DNA from: Afipia sp.
Lineage (GTDB): Bacteria > Pseudomonadota > Alphaproteobacteria > Rhizobiales > Xanthobacteraceae
Assembly (NCBI GenBank): GCA_017474385.1
Contig: JAFVHU010000100.1
Location: 1-64,000, forward strand
Length of the DNA: 64,000 nucleotides
Reading direction: 5' to 3'
This document shows, one piece after another, positions 1-8,077 of the stretch. The notes under the pieces were generated by a model. That model did no database searches and was not told where the DNA came from. It saw only the letters and a list, made by a program, of their open reading frames with translations. Both the position numbers and the translations under genes were made by a program. Numbering within the stretch: the first letter of the stretch is position 1; each line of letters starts with the position of its first letter.

Positions 1-125
1 CCGAACTCATCGACGATCGGCGAGAAGAACAGCGAGAACGAGGTGCGGGCATTCACGCCGATGCCCATGGTGATGAAGGTTACGGCGACAATGATCCAGC
101 CGTAATAGAAGGGCAGGCGGCGCAT
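1..125 (-). CDS. MFS transporter, N-terminal fragment (cut by window edge)
   Basis: Only the first 41 codons lie in the window. The start is ATG at 125 and the gene runs off the left edge. The visible protein begins MRRLPFYYGWIIVAVTFITM and continues into one hydrophobic helix followed by a segment ending SPIVDEF. This opening is typical of major facilitator superfamily carriers of the monocarboxylate/oxalate-formate antiporter type, in which a short basic stretch leads directly into helix 1. The substrate cannot be told from this fragment. A perfect 16-bp palindrome lies 59 bp upstream of the start (184-199) and could be an operator. Confidence 0.6.
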   Translation of the reverse strand, partial: MRRLPFYYGWIIVAVTFITMGIGVNARTSFSLFFSPIVDEF

Positions 126-183
126 GCGGGACTTCCGGGCACAAGGCGAGTCAGAGGCATCGGAGTATGGTCGGAGAACAGCG

Positions 184-199
184 GCGCGTCATGACGCGC
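184..199. promoter_or_regulatory. 16-bp perfect palindrome upstream of MFS gene
   Basis: GCGCGTCATGACGCGC reads identically on both strands and sits between the MFS start (125, minus strand) and the next repeat. A dyad of this length upstream of a transporter start is a candidate repressor site. No regulator gene is visible next to it, because the window edge hides the other side of the locus. Confidence 0.3.
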
Positions 200-282
200 T
201 GCAACGGAATCAAATTGCATCATGCGCGGCTGACGGCTGCGATGAAATTACCTCTAAGGTAAGATGTATAGACACATATGGT

Positions 283-372
283 TGTCATCACCGGGCTTGA
301 CCCGGTGATCCATCATCTTCGAATAAATTTGAAAAAGGAAGATGGATGGCCGGGGCAAGCCCGGCCATGACA
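283..372. repeat. 90-bp composite palindromic repeat, copy 1
   Basis: The element is bounded by TGTCAT at the left and ATGACA at the right. It contains two internal palindromes: CACCGGG/CCCGGTG around CTTGA, and GGCCGGG/CCCGGCC around a 5-nt loop. The two halves are separated by an AT-rich spacer and joined by a second complementary pair (ATCTTC / GAAGAT). A second copy of the same length and architecture lies at 63379-63468. It ends 16 bp beyond the stop codon of the S9 peptidase gene, so it may act as its transcription end. This resembles the short intergenic palindromic families of rhizobial and Rhodopseudomonas genomes. Confidence 0.7.
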
Positions 373-387
373 CTCTATTTGCTTGCT

Positions 388-2481
388 TCAGCTTTCACCG
401 TCCGCCAGTCCGACGGCCCACAGCGCAAACGCGTAAACAATCGCGATTTCGTCCAGCCGGTTGAAGCGGCCCGACGCGCCGCCATGGCCTGCGCCCATGT
501 TGGTGCGCAACAACACCGGCCCGCCGCCGGTCATCACGGGGCGCAGCCGGGCGATCCATTTCGCCGGCTCCCAATACGTCACGCGCGGATCGGCGAGTCC
601 GCCCATCGCCAGAATCGCGGGATAGTCTTTCGCCGCGACGTTGTCATACGGCGAATACGACAGGATGGTCTTGAAGTCGGTCGCGCTTTCGATCGGGTTG
701 CCCCATTCGGGCCATTCCGGCGGCGTCAGCGGCAGCGTGTCATCGAGCATGGTGTTCAGCACATCGACGAACGGGACTTCGGCGACGATGCCGGCGAACA
801 GTTCACCCGAACGGTTCGCGACCGCGCCCATCAGCATCCCGCCCGCGCTGCCGCCATGACCGACGATCTTTTTCGCCGAGGTGTATTTCTCCTCGATCAG
901 CGCGCGGCCAGCGGCGGCGAAATCATCGAAGGTATTGGTCTTCTTCTCGCGCTTGCCGTCGAGATACCAGCCCCAGCCCTTGTCCGCACCGCCGCGAATA
1001 TGCGCGATGGCGTAAACGAAACCGCGGTCGACCAGTGACAGCCGGTTGGCGGAGAATGAGGCCGGCATCGAGCTGCCGTAGGAGCCGTAGCCGTACAGCA
1101 GCAGCGGCGCGCTGCCGTCGCGCTTGAGGTTCTTGCGATGGACGATCGATACCGGAACCTGTGCGCCATCATATGACGTCGCCATGATACGCGTGGTGAC
1201 GTAGTCGGCGGGGTTGTGGCCGGAAGGGATTTCCTGGCGTTTGCGCAGAATGCGCTCGCGGCTGACCATGTCGTAGTCGAACACTTCCGACGGCGTGGTC
1301 ATCGACGAATAGGAAAACCGGATCTGCGTGGTGTCGAACTCGTAGCCGCCGACGGTGCCGAGCGAATAGGCCGCCTCGTCGAAGGCGATGGCGTGTTCCT
1401 GCAAGGTCGCGAGATCGCGGATGACGATGGAGGGCAGCGCATTGGTGCGCTCCATCCGCACGAGATGACCGGAATAAAGCTCGACATCGATAATGTAGGT
1501 GCCGGGACGATGCGGGATCAGATCGCGCCAGTTCTTGCGCGCGGGCGACGCCAGCGGCGCGGTGACGATCTTGAAGTCGATGGCCTCATCCGCATTGGTC
1601 AGGATGAAAAGCTGATCGCCGCGGTCGGCAATCGAATACTGCACGCCTTCCTCGCGCTTTGCGATCAGGCGCGGCTGGGCCTCTGGCGCGCTCAGATCGA
1701 TCAGCCGCTGCTCCGACGTTTCGTGATCGCCACCGGCGATGACGCAGAAGCGCCCGCTGGCGCTTTCATGGATATGCGTGAACCAGCCGGAGTCCTTCTC
1801 CTCGTAGACCAGAGTGTCGTCTGACTGATGCGTACCCAGCACATGGCGATAGACCTGCATCGGCCGGTGGTTGTCGTCCAGCTTGACGTAGAAGAACGAT
1901 TTCGAATCCGCCGCCCAGACCATGCCGCCGTCGGTTTCCTCGACGATGTCGGCGGAGTCCGTGGCCGTTTCCCAGTCGCGCACGCGGATGGTGAAATATT
2001 CCGAACCTCGAACGTCCGCGCTCCATGCCTCGAGCATATGGTCGGGCGAGTGACGCGCGCCGCCGAACCGGAAGTATTCGCTCTGCTTTGCAAGTTCATC
2101 GCCGTCGATGATGAAACGGGCTTCGCCGCCGTCGCGGGCTGTTCGTCCGATCTGCTCGTGCTGGCCGCCTTCACGGTATTTTTGGAAGTAGGCGAACGGC
2201 CCGTCGGGCGAGGGGACGCTGGAATCGTCCTCCTTGATGCGGCCGCGCATTTCCGCGACAAGCTTCTTCTGCAACGGTTCGGTGTGGCCCAGTACGGTGT
2301 CGGCGTAGGCATTCTCAGCTTCGAGATAGGCGCGGATGTCCGGCTTGAGCACCGACGGTTCGCGCAACACCTCCTGCCAGTTGTCGTCCTTCAGCCACGC
2401 ATAGTCGTCGGTCACGGTGATGCCGTGATGCGTGAAGCTGTGAGGGCGGCGCGGCGCGACGGGAGGCGCTTTGGGATTCAT
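388..2481 (-). CDS. S9 family serine peptidase, oligopeptidase B type
   Basis: This 697-residue protein has the prolyl oligopeptidase layout: an N-terminal seven-bladed propeller (about residues 1-410) and a C-terminal alpha/beta-hydrolase domain. The nucleophile is Ser545 in GHGGSAGG. The following stretch with VPFVDVL, LPLTPPEW and EWGNP is characteristic of oligopeptidase B (protease II), which cleaves short peptides after basic residues in the cytoplasm. The C-terminal GAGHGG supplies the likely catalytic His. I chose ATG at 2481 (MNPKAPPVAPRRPHSF) because the 21 codons upstream translate palindromic repeat DNA. No signal peptide is seen. Substrate specificity is inferred from the family only. 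Confidence 0.88.
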   Translation of the reverse strand: MNPKAPPVAPRRPHSFTHHGITVTDDYAWLKDDNWQEVLREPSVLKPDIRAYLEAENAYADTVLGHTEPLQKKLVAEMRGRIKEDDSSVPSPDGPFAYFQKYREGGQHEQIGRTARDGGEARFIIDGDELAKQSEYFRFGGARHSPDHMLEAWSADVRGSEYFTIRVRDWETATDSADIVEETDGGMVWAADSKSFFYVKLDDNHRPMQVYRHVLGTHQSDDTLVYEEKDSGWFTHIHESASGRFCVIAGGDHETSEQRLIDLSAPEAQPRLIAKREEGVQYSIADRGDQLFILTNADEAIDFKIVTAPLASPARKNWRDLIPHRPGTYIIDVELYSGHLVRMERTNALPSIVIRDLATLQEHAIAFDEAAYSLGTVGGYEFDTTQIRFSYSSMTTPSEVFDYDMVSRERILRKRQEIPSGHNPADYVTTRIMATSYDGAQVPVSIVHRKNLKRDGSAPLLLYGYGSYGSSMPASFSANRLSLVDRGFVYAIAHIRGGADKGWGWYLDGKREKKTNTFDDFAAAGRALIEEKYTSAKKIVGHGGSAGGMLMGAVANRSGELFAGIVAEVPFVDVLNTMLDDTLPLTPPEWPEWGNPIESATDFKTILSYSPYDNVAAKDYPAILAMGGLADPRVTYWEPAKWIARLRPVMTGGGPVLLRTNMGAGHGGASGRFNRLDEIAIVYAFALWAVGLADGES

Positions 2482-2519
2482 GACTGCAGAACTTTCAAAC
2501 GGCGAATAAACTTCACGGT

Positions 2520-2631
2520 CGTCCCGGCGAAGGCCGGGACCCATACTCCCTGTCGCGGAAATATTGTGCGGGATGTATGACGTGTCTTGTTGAGAGGCTA
2601 GGGGTTATGGGTCCCGGCCTTCGCCGGGACG
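2520..2631. repeat. Inverted pair of 26-bp palindromic units
   Basis: Positions 2520-2545 and 2606-2631 are exact reverse complements over 26 bp. Each contains its own 20-bp near palindrome, GTCCCGGCGAAGGCCGGGAC or its complement. The 60-bp spacer has no reading frame of interest. The element fills most of the space between the M20 hydrolase stop and the S9 peptidase start, so it could fold in the transcript between them. It differs in sequence from the 90-bp repeat. Confidence 0.7.
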
Positions 2632-2663
2632 GCGCTTAATGTGCATTTTAACGCGGCGAAATT

Positions 2664-3932
2664 CTAGCTGCCAGCCTTTGATTCCGTCGCAACGCCTGCC
2701 AGCGAGAGCACCGTATGCAGCAGCACGTTTGCGCCCGCGGTGCAGTCGGCCTGCGTAGCGTCTTCCAGTTCGTTGTGGCTGACGCCGTCCTTGCAGGGCA
2801 CGAAGATCATCGCTGCCGGCACCACGCCTGCGAGGTTGCAGGCGTCATGTCCTGCGCCGGATGTGATGCGGCGATGGCTGTAACCCATCTCCTCGGTTGC
2901 GGCCTCGACGGCATCCACCAGCTTCTTATCGAACACAGTCGGCTCTTTGCGCCAAATCTGCTCGACCGTGATCTTGACGTTGCGGCGCGCGATGATCTCG
3001 GCGACCGCGCGTTGCAGTGCATCGTGCAATTTGTCCAGCGTGGCGGACTCTGAGCTGCGAATGTCCACGGTGAAAGCAAGGTCGCCGGGGATGACGTTGC
3101 GCGAGGGATTGTCGATCTTGATTTCGCCGATGGTGCCGACCGCATTCGGCCCGAGATCGCGCGCGATCTTTTCAACCGCAAGCACGACTTCGGAGAAAGC
3201 CGCAAGCGCATCCTTGCGCAGCGGCATCGGCGTGGTCCCGGCATGGCTGGCGAAACCGGCAATCGAGCCGTTGTACCACATGATGCCCTGGCCGCGATCG
3301 ACAACGCCGATGGTCTTGTTCTCGGCCTCTAACAGAGGCCCCTGTTCGATGTGCAGTTCGACGAATGCGCTGAACTTCTGCTTACCCACAGCATCGGCGC
3401 CGCGATAGCCGATAGTGTCGAGTGCTTCGGCGACGGTGATGCCGTCGGCGTCCTTGCGGCCCAGAATGTCGTCGGTGGTGTAATCGCCCGCATAGGCCGC
3501 AGACGCCATCATCGCCGGTGCGTAGCGCGAGCCTTCTTCATTGGTCCAGTTGCAGACGCAGATGGGAAACTCGGTTTGGATCCCGGCGTCGTTCATGGCG
3601 CGGACGACTTCCAGCGCGGCGAGGGTGCCGAGGATACCGTCGTATTTGCCACCGGTCGGCTGGGTGTCCAGATGCGAGCCGATGCCGATTGGCGGCTTTG
3701 ACATGTCGCGGCCGGGCCGGATCGCGAACATGGTGCCCAGCGCATCGACACTGACCTCGCAGCCGGCGGCCTCGCAGGCCACGCGGAACCAGTCGCGGAC
3801 CTGTTTGTCTTCGGTGCCGAGCGTGAGCCGCTTGACGCCGCCCTTTGGCGTTGCACCGAACTTTGCGGTTTCGTGAATGTCGCCCCAGAGGCGTGCGGAA
3901 TCAATCTGAAGATTGGATCTGGCTTTTGTCAT
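2664..3932 (-). CDS. M20 family Zn-dependent amidohydrolase (N-carbamoylase / ureidopropionase type)
   Basis: A 422-residue cytoplasmic enzyme of the hydantoinase/carbamoylase branch of peptidase family M20 (AllC, beta-ureidopropionase, N-carbamoyl-L-amino acid hydrolase). Metal-ligand motifs appear in family order: GIGSHLDTQPTGGKYDG, NWTNEEGSRYAPAMMAS, VELHIEQGP and, near the C-terminus, GVSHNELED. A dimerisation-type insert lies between them. I chose ATG at 3932 (MTKARSNLQIDSARLW); an upstream GTG at 3965 would add 11 unconserved residues. Possible substrates include N-carbamoyl amino acids, ureidopropionate and allantoate, and the sequence does not decide among them. The neighbouring S9 peptidase on the same strand may be co-transcribed, but no pathway partners are seen. 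Confidence 0.85.
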   Translation of the reverse strand: MTKARSNLQIDSARLWGDIHETAKFGATPKGGVKRLTLGTEDKQVRDWFRVACEAAGCEVSVDALGTMFAIRPGRDMSKPPIGIGSHLDTQPTGGKYDGILGTLAALEVVRAMNDAGIQTEFPICVCNWTNEEGSRYAPAMMASAAYAGDYTTDDILGRKDADGITVAEALDTIGYRGADAVGKQKFSAFVELHIEQGPLLEAENKTIGVVDRGQGIMWYNGSIAGFASHAGTTPMPLRKDALAAFSEVVLAVEKIARDLGPNAVGTIGEIKIDNPSRNVIPGDLAFTVDIRSSESATLDKLHDALQRAVAEIIARRNVKITVEQIWRKEPTVFDKKLVDAVEAATEEMGYSHRRITSGAGHDACNLAGVVPAAMIFVPCKDGVSHNELEDATQADCTAGANVLLHTVLSLAGVATESKAGS

Positions 3933-3983
3933 GATGGATCGATACCGCAGGTTTGCGCCGGACACATCTCCGGAAATGGAGGA

Positions 3984-4439
3984 TCAGGTGTGCCGATGGA
4001 CGTGCTTTTTGCGGGCGCCCGGAGGCTTGGCGCCGGCTTCGGTGGGGATCATCACCACGCGGCCATAGCGGACGCCGCGCTCGGCTATGACGTGATCCGC
4101 CAGATGCTGCACGTCGGCGGTCCGGCCCTTCAGCGCGGTGATCTCCATGCAGTTGTCGTTGTCGAGATGCACGTGCAGCGTCGCCAGCGACAGATCGTGA
4201 TGGTCATGGAAATTGTTGACCAGGCGGCTGGAGAGATCGCGCGCGGCATGGTCGTAGACATAGACCAGCGCGGCGACGCAATCGCCGCCGCTCTTTCCGG
4301 CATCCTGCGCCGCCTGCTGCATTCCGGCGCGGGCAAAATCCCGGATCGCCTCGGAGCGGTTCTGGTAGCCGTGCTCCTCGATCATGCGATCCAGTTCGGC
4401 CATGAGATCGTCATCAAGGGTAATGGTCACGCGCTGCAT
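3984..4439 (-). CDS. nikR: Nickel-responsive regulator NikR
   Basis: A 151-residue protein with an N-terminal ribbon-helix-helix DNA-binding segment ([20 protein letters not shown], then [11 protein letters not shown]) and a C-terminal ACT-like metal-binding domain. The high-affinity nickel ligands of the NikR family are present: the His cluster in [15 protein letters not shown] in LHVHLDND, and Cys in NCMEI. The segment [17 protein letters not shown] is also typical. The ATG at 4439 is preceded by GGAG about 10 bases away; upstream in-frame starts add unconserved sequence. NikR tetramers repress nickel uptake genes when nickel is bound. No nik operon, urease or hydrogenase gene lies in this window, so the regulator appears orphaned here. 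Confidence 0.92.
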   Translation of the reverse strand: MQRVTITLDDDLMAELDRMIEEHGYQNRSEAIRDFARAGMQQAAQDAGKSGGDCVAALVYVYDHAARDLSSRLVNNFHDHHDLSLATLHVHLDNDNCMEITALKGRTADVQHLADHVIAERGVRYGRVVMIPTEAGAKPPGARKKHVHRHT

Positions 4440-4780
4440 TGAGAGGCTCCGTTCCGGCCGCGGCTGATGGTTCCCTGAGCATAACCGATCCGTCCGGTCT
4501 GTTGGCTGATTTGATGCGTTCAAAACAGGCAGGTTTCGCGAGGGTTATGGTCAGGGCTTGCTCGCTTACAACTCGCCGTTTCGCAGGGCGAACGCAAGAG
4601 CGCAGAGAACCCCATATTTTTGAGACCTAATGACGCATCGGGCTGATGCGTCGCAATAACTGCATCCAGCATGCGTCTCCTTGCTTTTCTTTCGCGCCGA
4701 TTTCGGGGATCATCGTGTCATAAAAATAGAACAAGACAGGTTCGGACATCGTCACGAACCGCCAAGGGGAGAGATGTTCA
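4440..4780. other. 341-bp divergent intergenic region nikR / tctC
   Basis: There is no convincing coding frame here. The region must hold the promoters of both nikR (minus) and the first tctC gene (plus). Inside it is an 8-bp inverted repeat, GACGCATC / GATGCGTC, at 4632-4639 and 4645-4652. A weaker GTTCG / CGAAC pair lies at 4740-4759, just before the Shine-Dalgarno sequence of tctC. I could not find a GTATGA-type NikR box by eye. Confidence 0.5.
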
Positions 4781-5755
4781 ATGGCTTACCGATCCGGATT
4801 CAAAACCATTTTGGCTGCGGCCACGCTGGCCGTGCTGTCCAGCTTTGCGGTGGCGCAGGACTACCCGGCCAAACCGATCACGCTGATCGTGCCGTGGCCC
4901 GCAGGCGGCTCGACCGATATCTCGATGCGCGCGATCGCCGAAAGCGCGTCGAAGGTTCTCGGCCAGCCGATAGTGGTCGACAACAAGGCGGGCGGCGGCG
5001 GTACGGTCGGACCGGCAACCATGGCGGCGACGGCCAAGCCCGACGGCTACACCATTTCGCAGATGCCGATCACGGTGTTTCGTCTGCCGCTGATGCAGGA
5101 CGTGTCGTGGAATGCCGACAAGGATTTCACCTACATCGTCCATCTGACCGGCTACACCTTCGGCGTGACCACCAACGCGGAGTCGCAATTCAAGACGTGG
5201 AAGGATGTGGTCGATTTCGCCAAGGCCAATCCCGGCAAGGTGACCTACGCCACGCCCGGCGCTGGCACCTCGCTGCACATCGGCATGGAGCAGATCGCGG
5301 GCAAGGCCGGCATCAAGCTGACGCAGGTGCCGTTCAAGGGCGGCGCGGAAACCAATGCCGCCGTGCTCGGCAACCACACCATGCTTCAGGCTGACTCCAC
5401 CGGATGGCGGCCGCTGGTCGATGCCGGCAAGCTGCGTCTGCTGATGGTCTGGACCTCGAAGCGTTCGCCGAACTTCCCCGACGCACCGACCCTCAACGAA
5501 CTCGGCTACTCGATGGTGTATGACTCGCCGTTCGGCATTGCCGGGCCGAAGGGCATGGACCCGAAGATCGTCGCCAAACTGCACGACGCATTCAAGAAGG
5601 CGATCGAGGATCCGGCTGTGATTGCGACGCTGGCGAAGTTCGACATGGTGGCGAACTACAAGAATACCGAGGACTACAAGAAGTTCGTCGCTGAGGTCAC
5701 CGAGTCCGAACGCAAGGTGATCGATACGCTGGGGCTCGCGAAGAAGACCAACTGA
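4781..5755 (+). CDS. Tripartite tricarboxylate transporter substrate-binding protein (TctC/Bug family), copy 1
   Basis: A 324-residue secreted binding protein. A Sec signal peptide spans residues 1-25 and ends in SSFAVAQD, with cleavage likely after AVA. The mature part opens with YPAKPITLIVPWPAGGSTD, the hallmark of Bug/TctC receptors, and contains the usual NKAGGGGTVG and GPKGMDPKIV segments. A strong AAGGGGAGAG ribosome site precedes the ATG. These proteins capture carboxylates in the periplasm and deliver them to TctAB. The gene stands alone ahead of a convergent LysR gene and is closely similar to the second tctC at 8078, by eye about three quarters identical. The two therefore look like a duplication. 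The substrate is unknown. Confidence 0.92.
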   Translation: MAYRSGFKTILAAATLAVLSSFAVAQDYPAKPITLIVPWPAGGSTDISMRAIAESASKVLGQPIVVDNKAGGGGTVGPATMAATAKPDGYTISQMPITVFRLPLMQDVSWNADKDFTYIVHLTGYTFGVTTNAESQFKTWKDVVDFAKANPGKVTYATPGAGTSLHIGMEQIAGKAGIKLTQVPFKGGAETNAAVLGNHTMLQADSTGWRPLVDAGKLRLLMVWTSKRSPNFPDAPTLNELGYSMVYDSPFGIAGPKGMDPKIVAKLHDAFKKAIEDPAVIATLAKFDMVANYKNTEDYKKFVAEVTESERKVIDTLGLAKKTN

Positions 5756-5765
5756 CGTTCATTGG

Positions 5766-5796
5766 AGACCCGCAGCTCATTGGCCGCGGGTTCTTC
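5766..5796 (+). terminator. Possible terminator after tctC copy 1
   Basis: ACCCGC (5768-5773) and GCGGGT (5786-5791) can pair around a 12-nt loop, followed by TTCTTC. The hairpin lies just past the tctC stop and before the stop of the convergent LysR gene. The stem is short and the T-run is broken, so the call is weak. Confidence 0.35.
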
Positions 5797-5810
5797 GGTA
5801 GCCTGGCGCA

Positions 5811-6698
5811 TCACGACGCCAGCGGCCGCGCTCGTTCCTCTAGCAGCCAGTCGCGAAAGGCCGCAACCTTCCGGATTCTGTCGGACCGTTCCGGATAGAC
5901 AATGAAATGTGAGTAGGTCGTTCGGTAGCTGTAGTCGAACAGTTTGACGAGCGTGCCCGCGGCAATTTCATCTGCTACGATTGAGCTACGCGCCAGTGCG
6001 ACGCCTTGTCCGGACGTTGCAGCCGCCAGCAGCAGATTGCCATCACTGAAAGATGTCCCGCGAACGCTTTCGTCCGCTTTCACGCCAGCCCGGCGGAGCC
6101 AGTATTTCCAGGGCAGGTTTGCATCATGCAACAGGGGTAATTGCAGAAGCTCAGAAGGTTCGCGCGGCAGACGTCCCCCGTTGAAGTTCGGGCTGCAAAC
6201 CGGAAACAGATCCTCATCGGCGAATTTCTCGGCTTTCAACCCCGGCCATTGGCCCGCTCCATAGCGTATCGCGAGATCGACGCCGTCGGACTTGAAGTTG
6301 GTCAGTGTGAGACTGGTTCTGATGTTGATTTCGATATCCGGGAAACGTTCATGAAATCTCGATAGCCTCGGAATGAGCCATCGCGCGGCCATCACCGGCA
6401 ACAGGCTCACAGTCAGGCGGCTGACTTTCCCTGTGCCGCGTAGACGTTCGATGCCGCGCGTAATCTCACCGACTGCAACATCGACGCTTGCCAGAAGCTG
6501 CCGGCCTTCCGTGGTGAGGTGCATGCTGTTGCCGCGCCGCTCGAACAGGCGCACTTGCAACTGATCCTCCAGCGACTTGATCCGATGGCTCACGGCGCCG
6601 TGCGTGACGTGAAGTTCTTCTGCGGCGCGCGAAAAGCTGCCGTGGCGCGCGGCGACCTCGAACACGCGGAGGGCCTCGAAGGAGGGCAAAACGCTCAT
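5811..6698 (-). CDS. LysR-family transcriptional regulator (GcvA-like)
   Basis: A 295-residue LysR-type regulator with a winged helix-turn-helix at the N-terminus (LPSFEALRVFEVAARHGSFS, then HGAVSHRIKSLE) and a periplasmic-binding-protein-like effector domain from about residue 90. The opening matches the GcvA/AmpR branch. It is transcribed away from the iron-type alcohol dehydrogenase gene, with 107 bp between the two starts. By the usual LysR arrangement, it probably controls the operon that runs from 6806 to about 12457. It may also control tctC copy 1, with which it converges. The likely inducer is the carboxylate carried by the TctCBA system, but this is inference. Confidence 0.88.
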   Translation of the reverse strand: MSVLPSFEALRVFEVAARHGSFSRAAEELHVTHGAVSHRIKSLEDQLQVRLFERRGNSMHLTTEGRQLLASVDVAVGEITRGIERLRGTGKVSRLTVSLLPVMAARWLIPRLSRFHERFPDIEINIRTSLTLTNFKSDGVDLAIRYGAGQWPGLKAEKFADEDLFPVCSPNFNGGRLPREPSELLQLPLLHDANLPWKYWLRRAGVKADESVRGTSFSDGNLLLAAATSGQGVALARSSIVADEIAAGTLVKLFDYSYRTTYSHFIVYPERSDRIRKVAAFRDWLLEERARPLAS

Positions 6699-6805
6699 GT
6701 GAAGATGTTAGTTAATCTCACAGGCAGGGTCAAAACTATTCGTTCGCTTGGCAAAAAATCGGAGTTTAGACATGAGAATAAATCACAATTATCCCAGAGG
6801 ATTCC

Positions 6806-7966
6806 ATGCAGGCCGCCGGAAGTTATCAATATCCACCGATGGATTTCGTCATTTACGGAAAGCCGTCCGCAACGGCGATCCGTGAGGAGGCGGAGCGCCT
6901 CGGCGCCCAGCGCGTCTATCTGATCGTCAGCCGCACGCTCAACACGACCACCGACGAAATCGAGAAAATCCGGAGCGCCCTGGGTAACCGTTACGCCGGA
7001 ACATTTGACGGCGTGCCTCAGCACACGACGCGCGATGTCGTCGTCAAGGCTGCGGCTCTAGCGCTCGAAGCCCAGGCAGATCTCGTTGTCGCTGTCGGTG
7101 GCGGTTCCGTCGTGGACGCTGCGAAGATCGTACTGATGTGCATGGAGCACGGAATTGTTGATCCGGCAGGGCTCGATGGTTTTGAAACAACGCCCGACAG
7201 GCGCTTTGCGGCATTTCGTGAGCCGAAGGTCCGCATGATCGCCGTGCCGACCACGCTGTCCGGTGGCGAGTACAATTCGGGAAGCCTCGTTACGGATACG
7301 CGGCGCAAGCTCAAGCAGATATTCAATCATCCGCTAATGATGCCGCGATCCATCATTCTGGATCCGGCTATCACCAAATACACACCCGAGAAGCTGTGGC
7401 TCGGCTCCGGAACGCGGGCGATGGATCACGGTATAGAAGCGATTTGCTCTCCGCGCGGCAATCCGCTGGTCGAAAGCGTTTGCCTGCGCGGGATCAGATT
7501 CTTGCACGACGGCCTTCTGCGCTCGAAGGAAAATCCCGAAGACGACGAAGCGCGTACGCTGTGCCAGTACGGCTCGTGGTTGTCCGCGTTCGGACTTCAG
7601 GCGCGGGTGCCAATGGGCGCAAGCCACGCTATCGGTCATGTGCTGGGCGGAACGTGCGGCGTTCCTCATTATTTCTGCACTGCTGTGATGATGCCGAGCG
7701 TGTTGCGTTACAACAAGCCGGCCACCGGCGAAGCCCAGAAGCTGCTGGCGGAAGCTCTGAGGGCTCCAGAGCTGGAAGCGAGCGATGGTTTCGCGAACTT
7801 CATCGCGAAGCTTGGTCTTCCCCGTCGTCTTGCAGATGTTGGTGTGACGGAAAAGCAATTCGCTCTCATTGGCGAGAATGCCATGTTCTCGATTTTCACC
7901 AAATCGAATCCGCAGCCGATCCGTAATCCTGATGACGTGGTGAGCATACTCAAACTCGCTGCATAA
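6806..7966 (+). CDS. Iron-containing alcohol dehydrogenase family protein (maleylacetate-reductase-like)
   Basis: A 386-residue protein of the Fe-ADH/dehydroquinate-synthase-like fold. The NAD(P)-binding GGGSVVDAAK lies at about residues 98-107. The metal-site histidines are His208 (MDHGIEA) and those in GASHAIGH and GVPHY. The Asp usually found four residues before the first His is Arg204 here (GTRAMDH). This recalls maleylacetate reductases, which also depart from the Fe-ADH metal set at this point. ATG at 6806 follows AGAGG. The gene leads a plus-strand group with tctC, tctB, tctA and a FAD oxidoreductase and is divergent from a LysR gene. It therefore probably acts on an imported carboxylate or its breakdown product. 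Confidence 0.82.
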   Translation: MQAAGSYQYPPMDFVIYGKPSATAIREEAERLGAQRVYLIVSRTLNTTTDEIEKIRSALGNRYAGTFDGVPQHTTRDVVVKAAALALEAQADLVVAVGGGSVVDAAKIVLMCMEHGIVDPAGLDGFETTPDRRFAAFREPKVRMIAVPTTLSGGEYNSGSLVTDTRRKLKQIFNHPLMMPRSIILDPAITKYTPEKLWLGSGTRAMDHGIEAICSPRGNPLVESVCLRGIRFLHDGLLRSKENPEDDEARTLCQYGSWLSAFGLQARVPMGASHAIGHVLGGTCGVPHYFCTAVMMPSVLRYNKPATGEAQKLLAEALRAPELEASDGFANFIAKLGLPRRLADVGVTEKQFALIGENAMFSIFTKSNPQPIRNPDDVVSILKLAA

Positions 7967-8077
7967 CGCGGTGCAGTGAACTGCTGCATCGCTAACTTTT
8001 CCCTGGAACGATCGCGAAGATCGGCTTCGCCAAAATAAAACGGTTTCGGCTCATCGCGAGCAATAGGGAGGATCATC

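Noticed and set aside
7396-7926. Alternative-frame proteins inside the iron-type dehydrogenase and many similar frames across the window
   Set aside because: They lie wholly inside recognised genes and have no family marks; they are frame shadows due to high GC.
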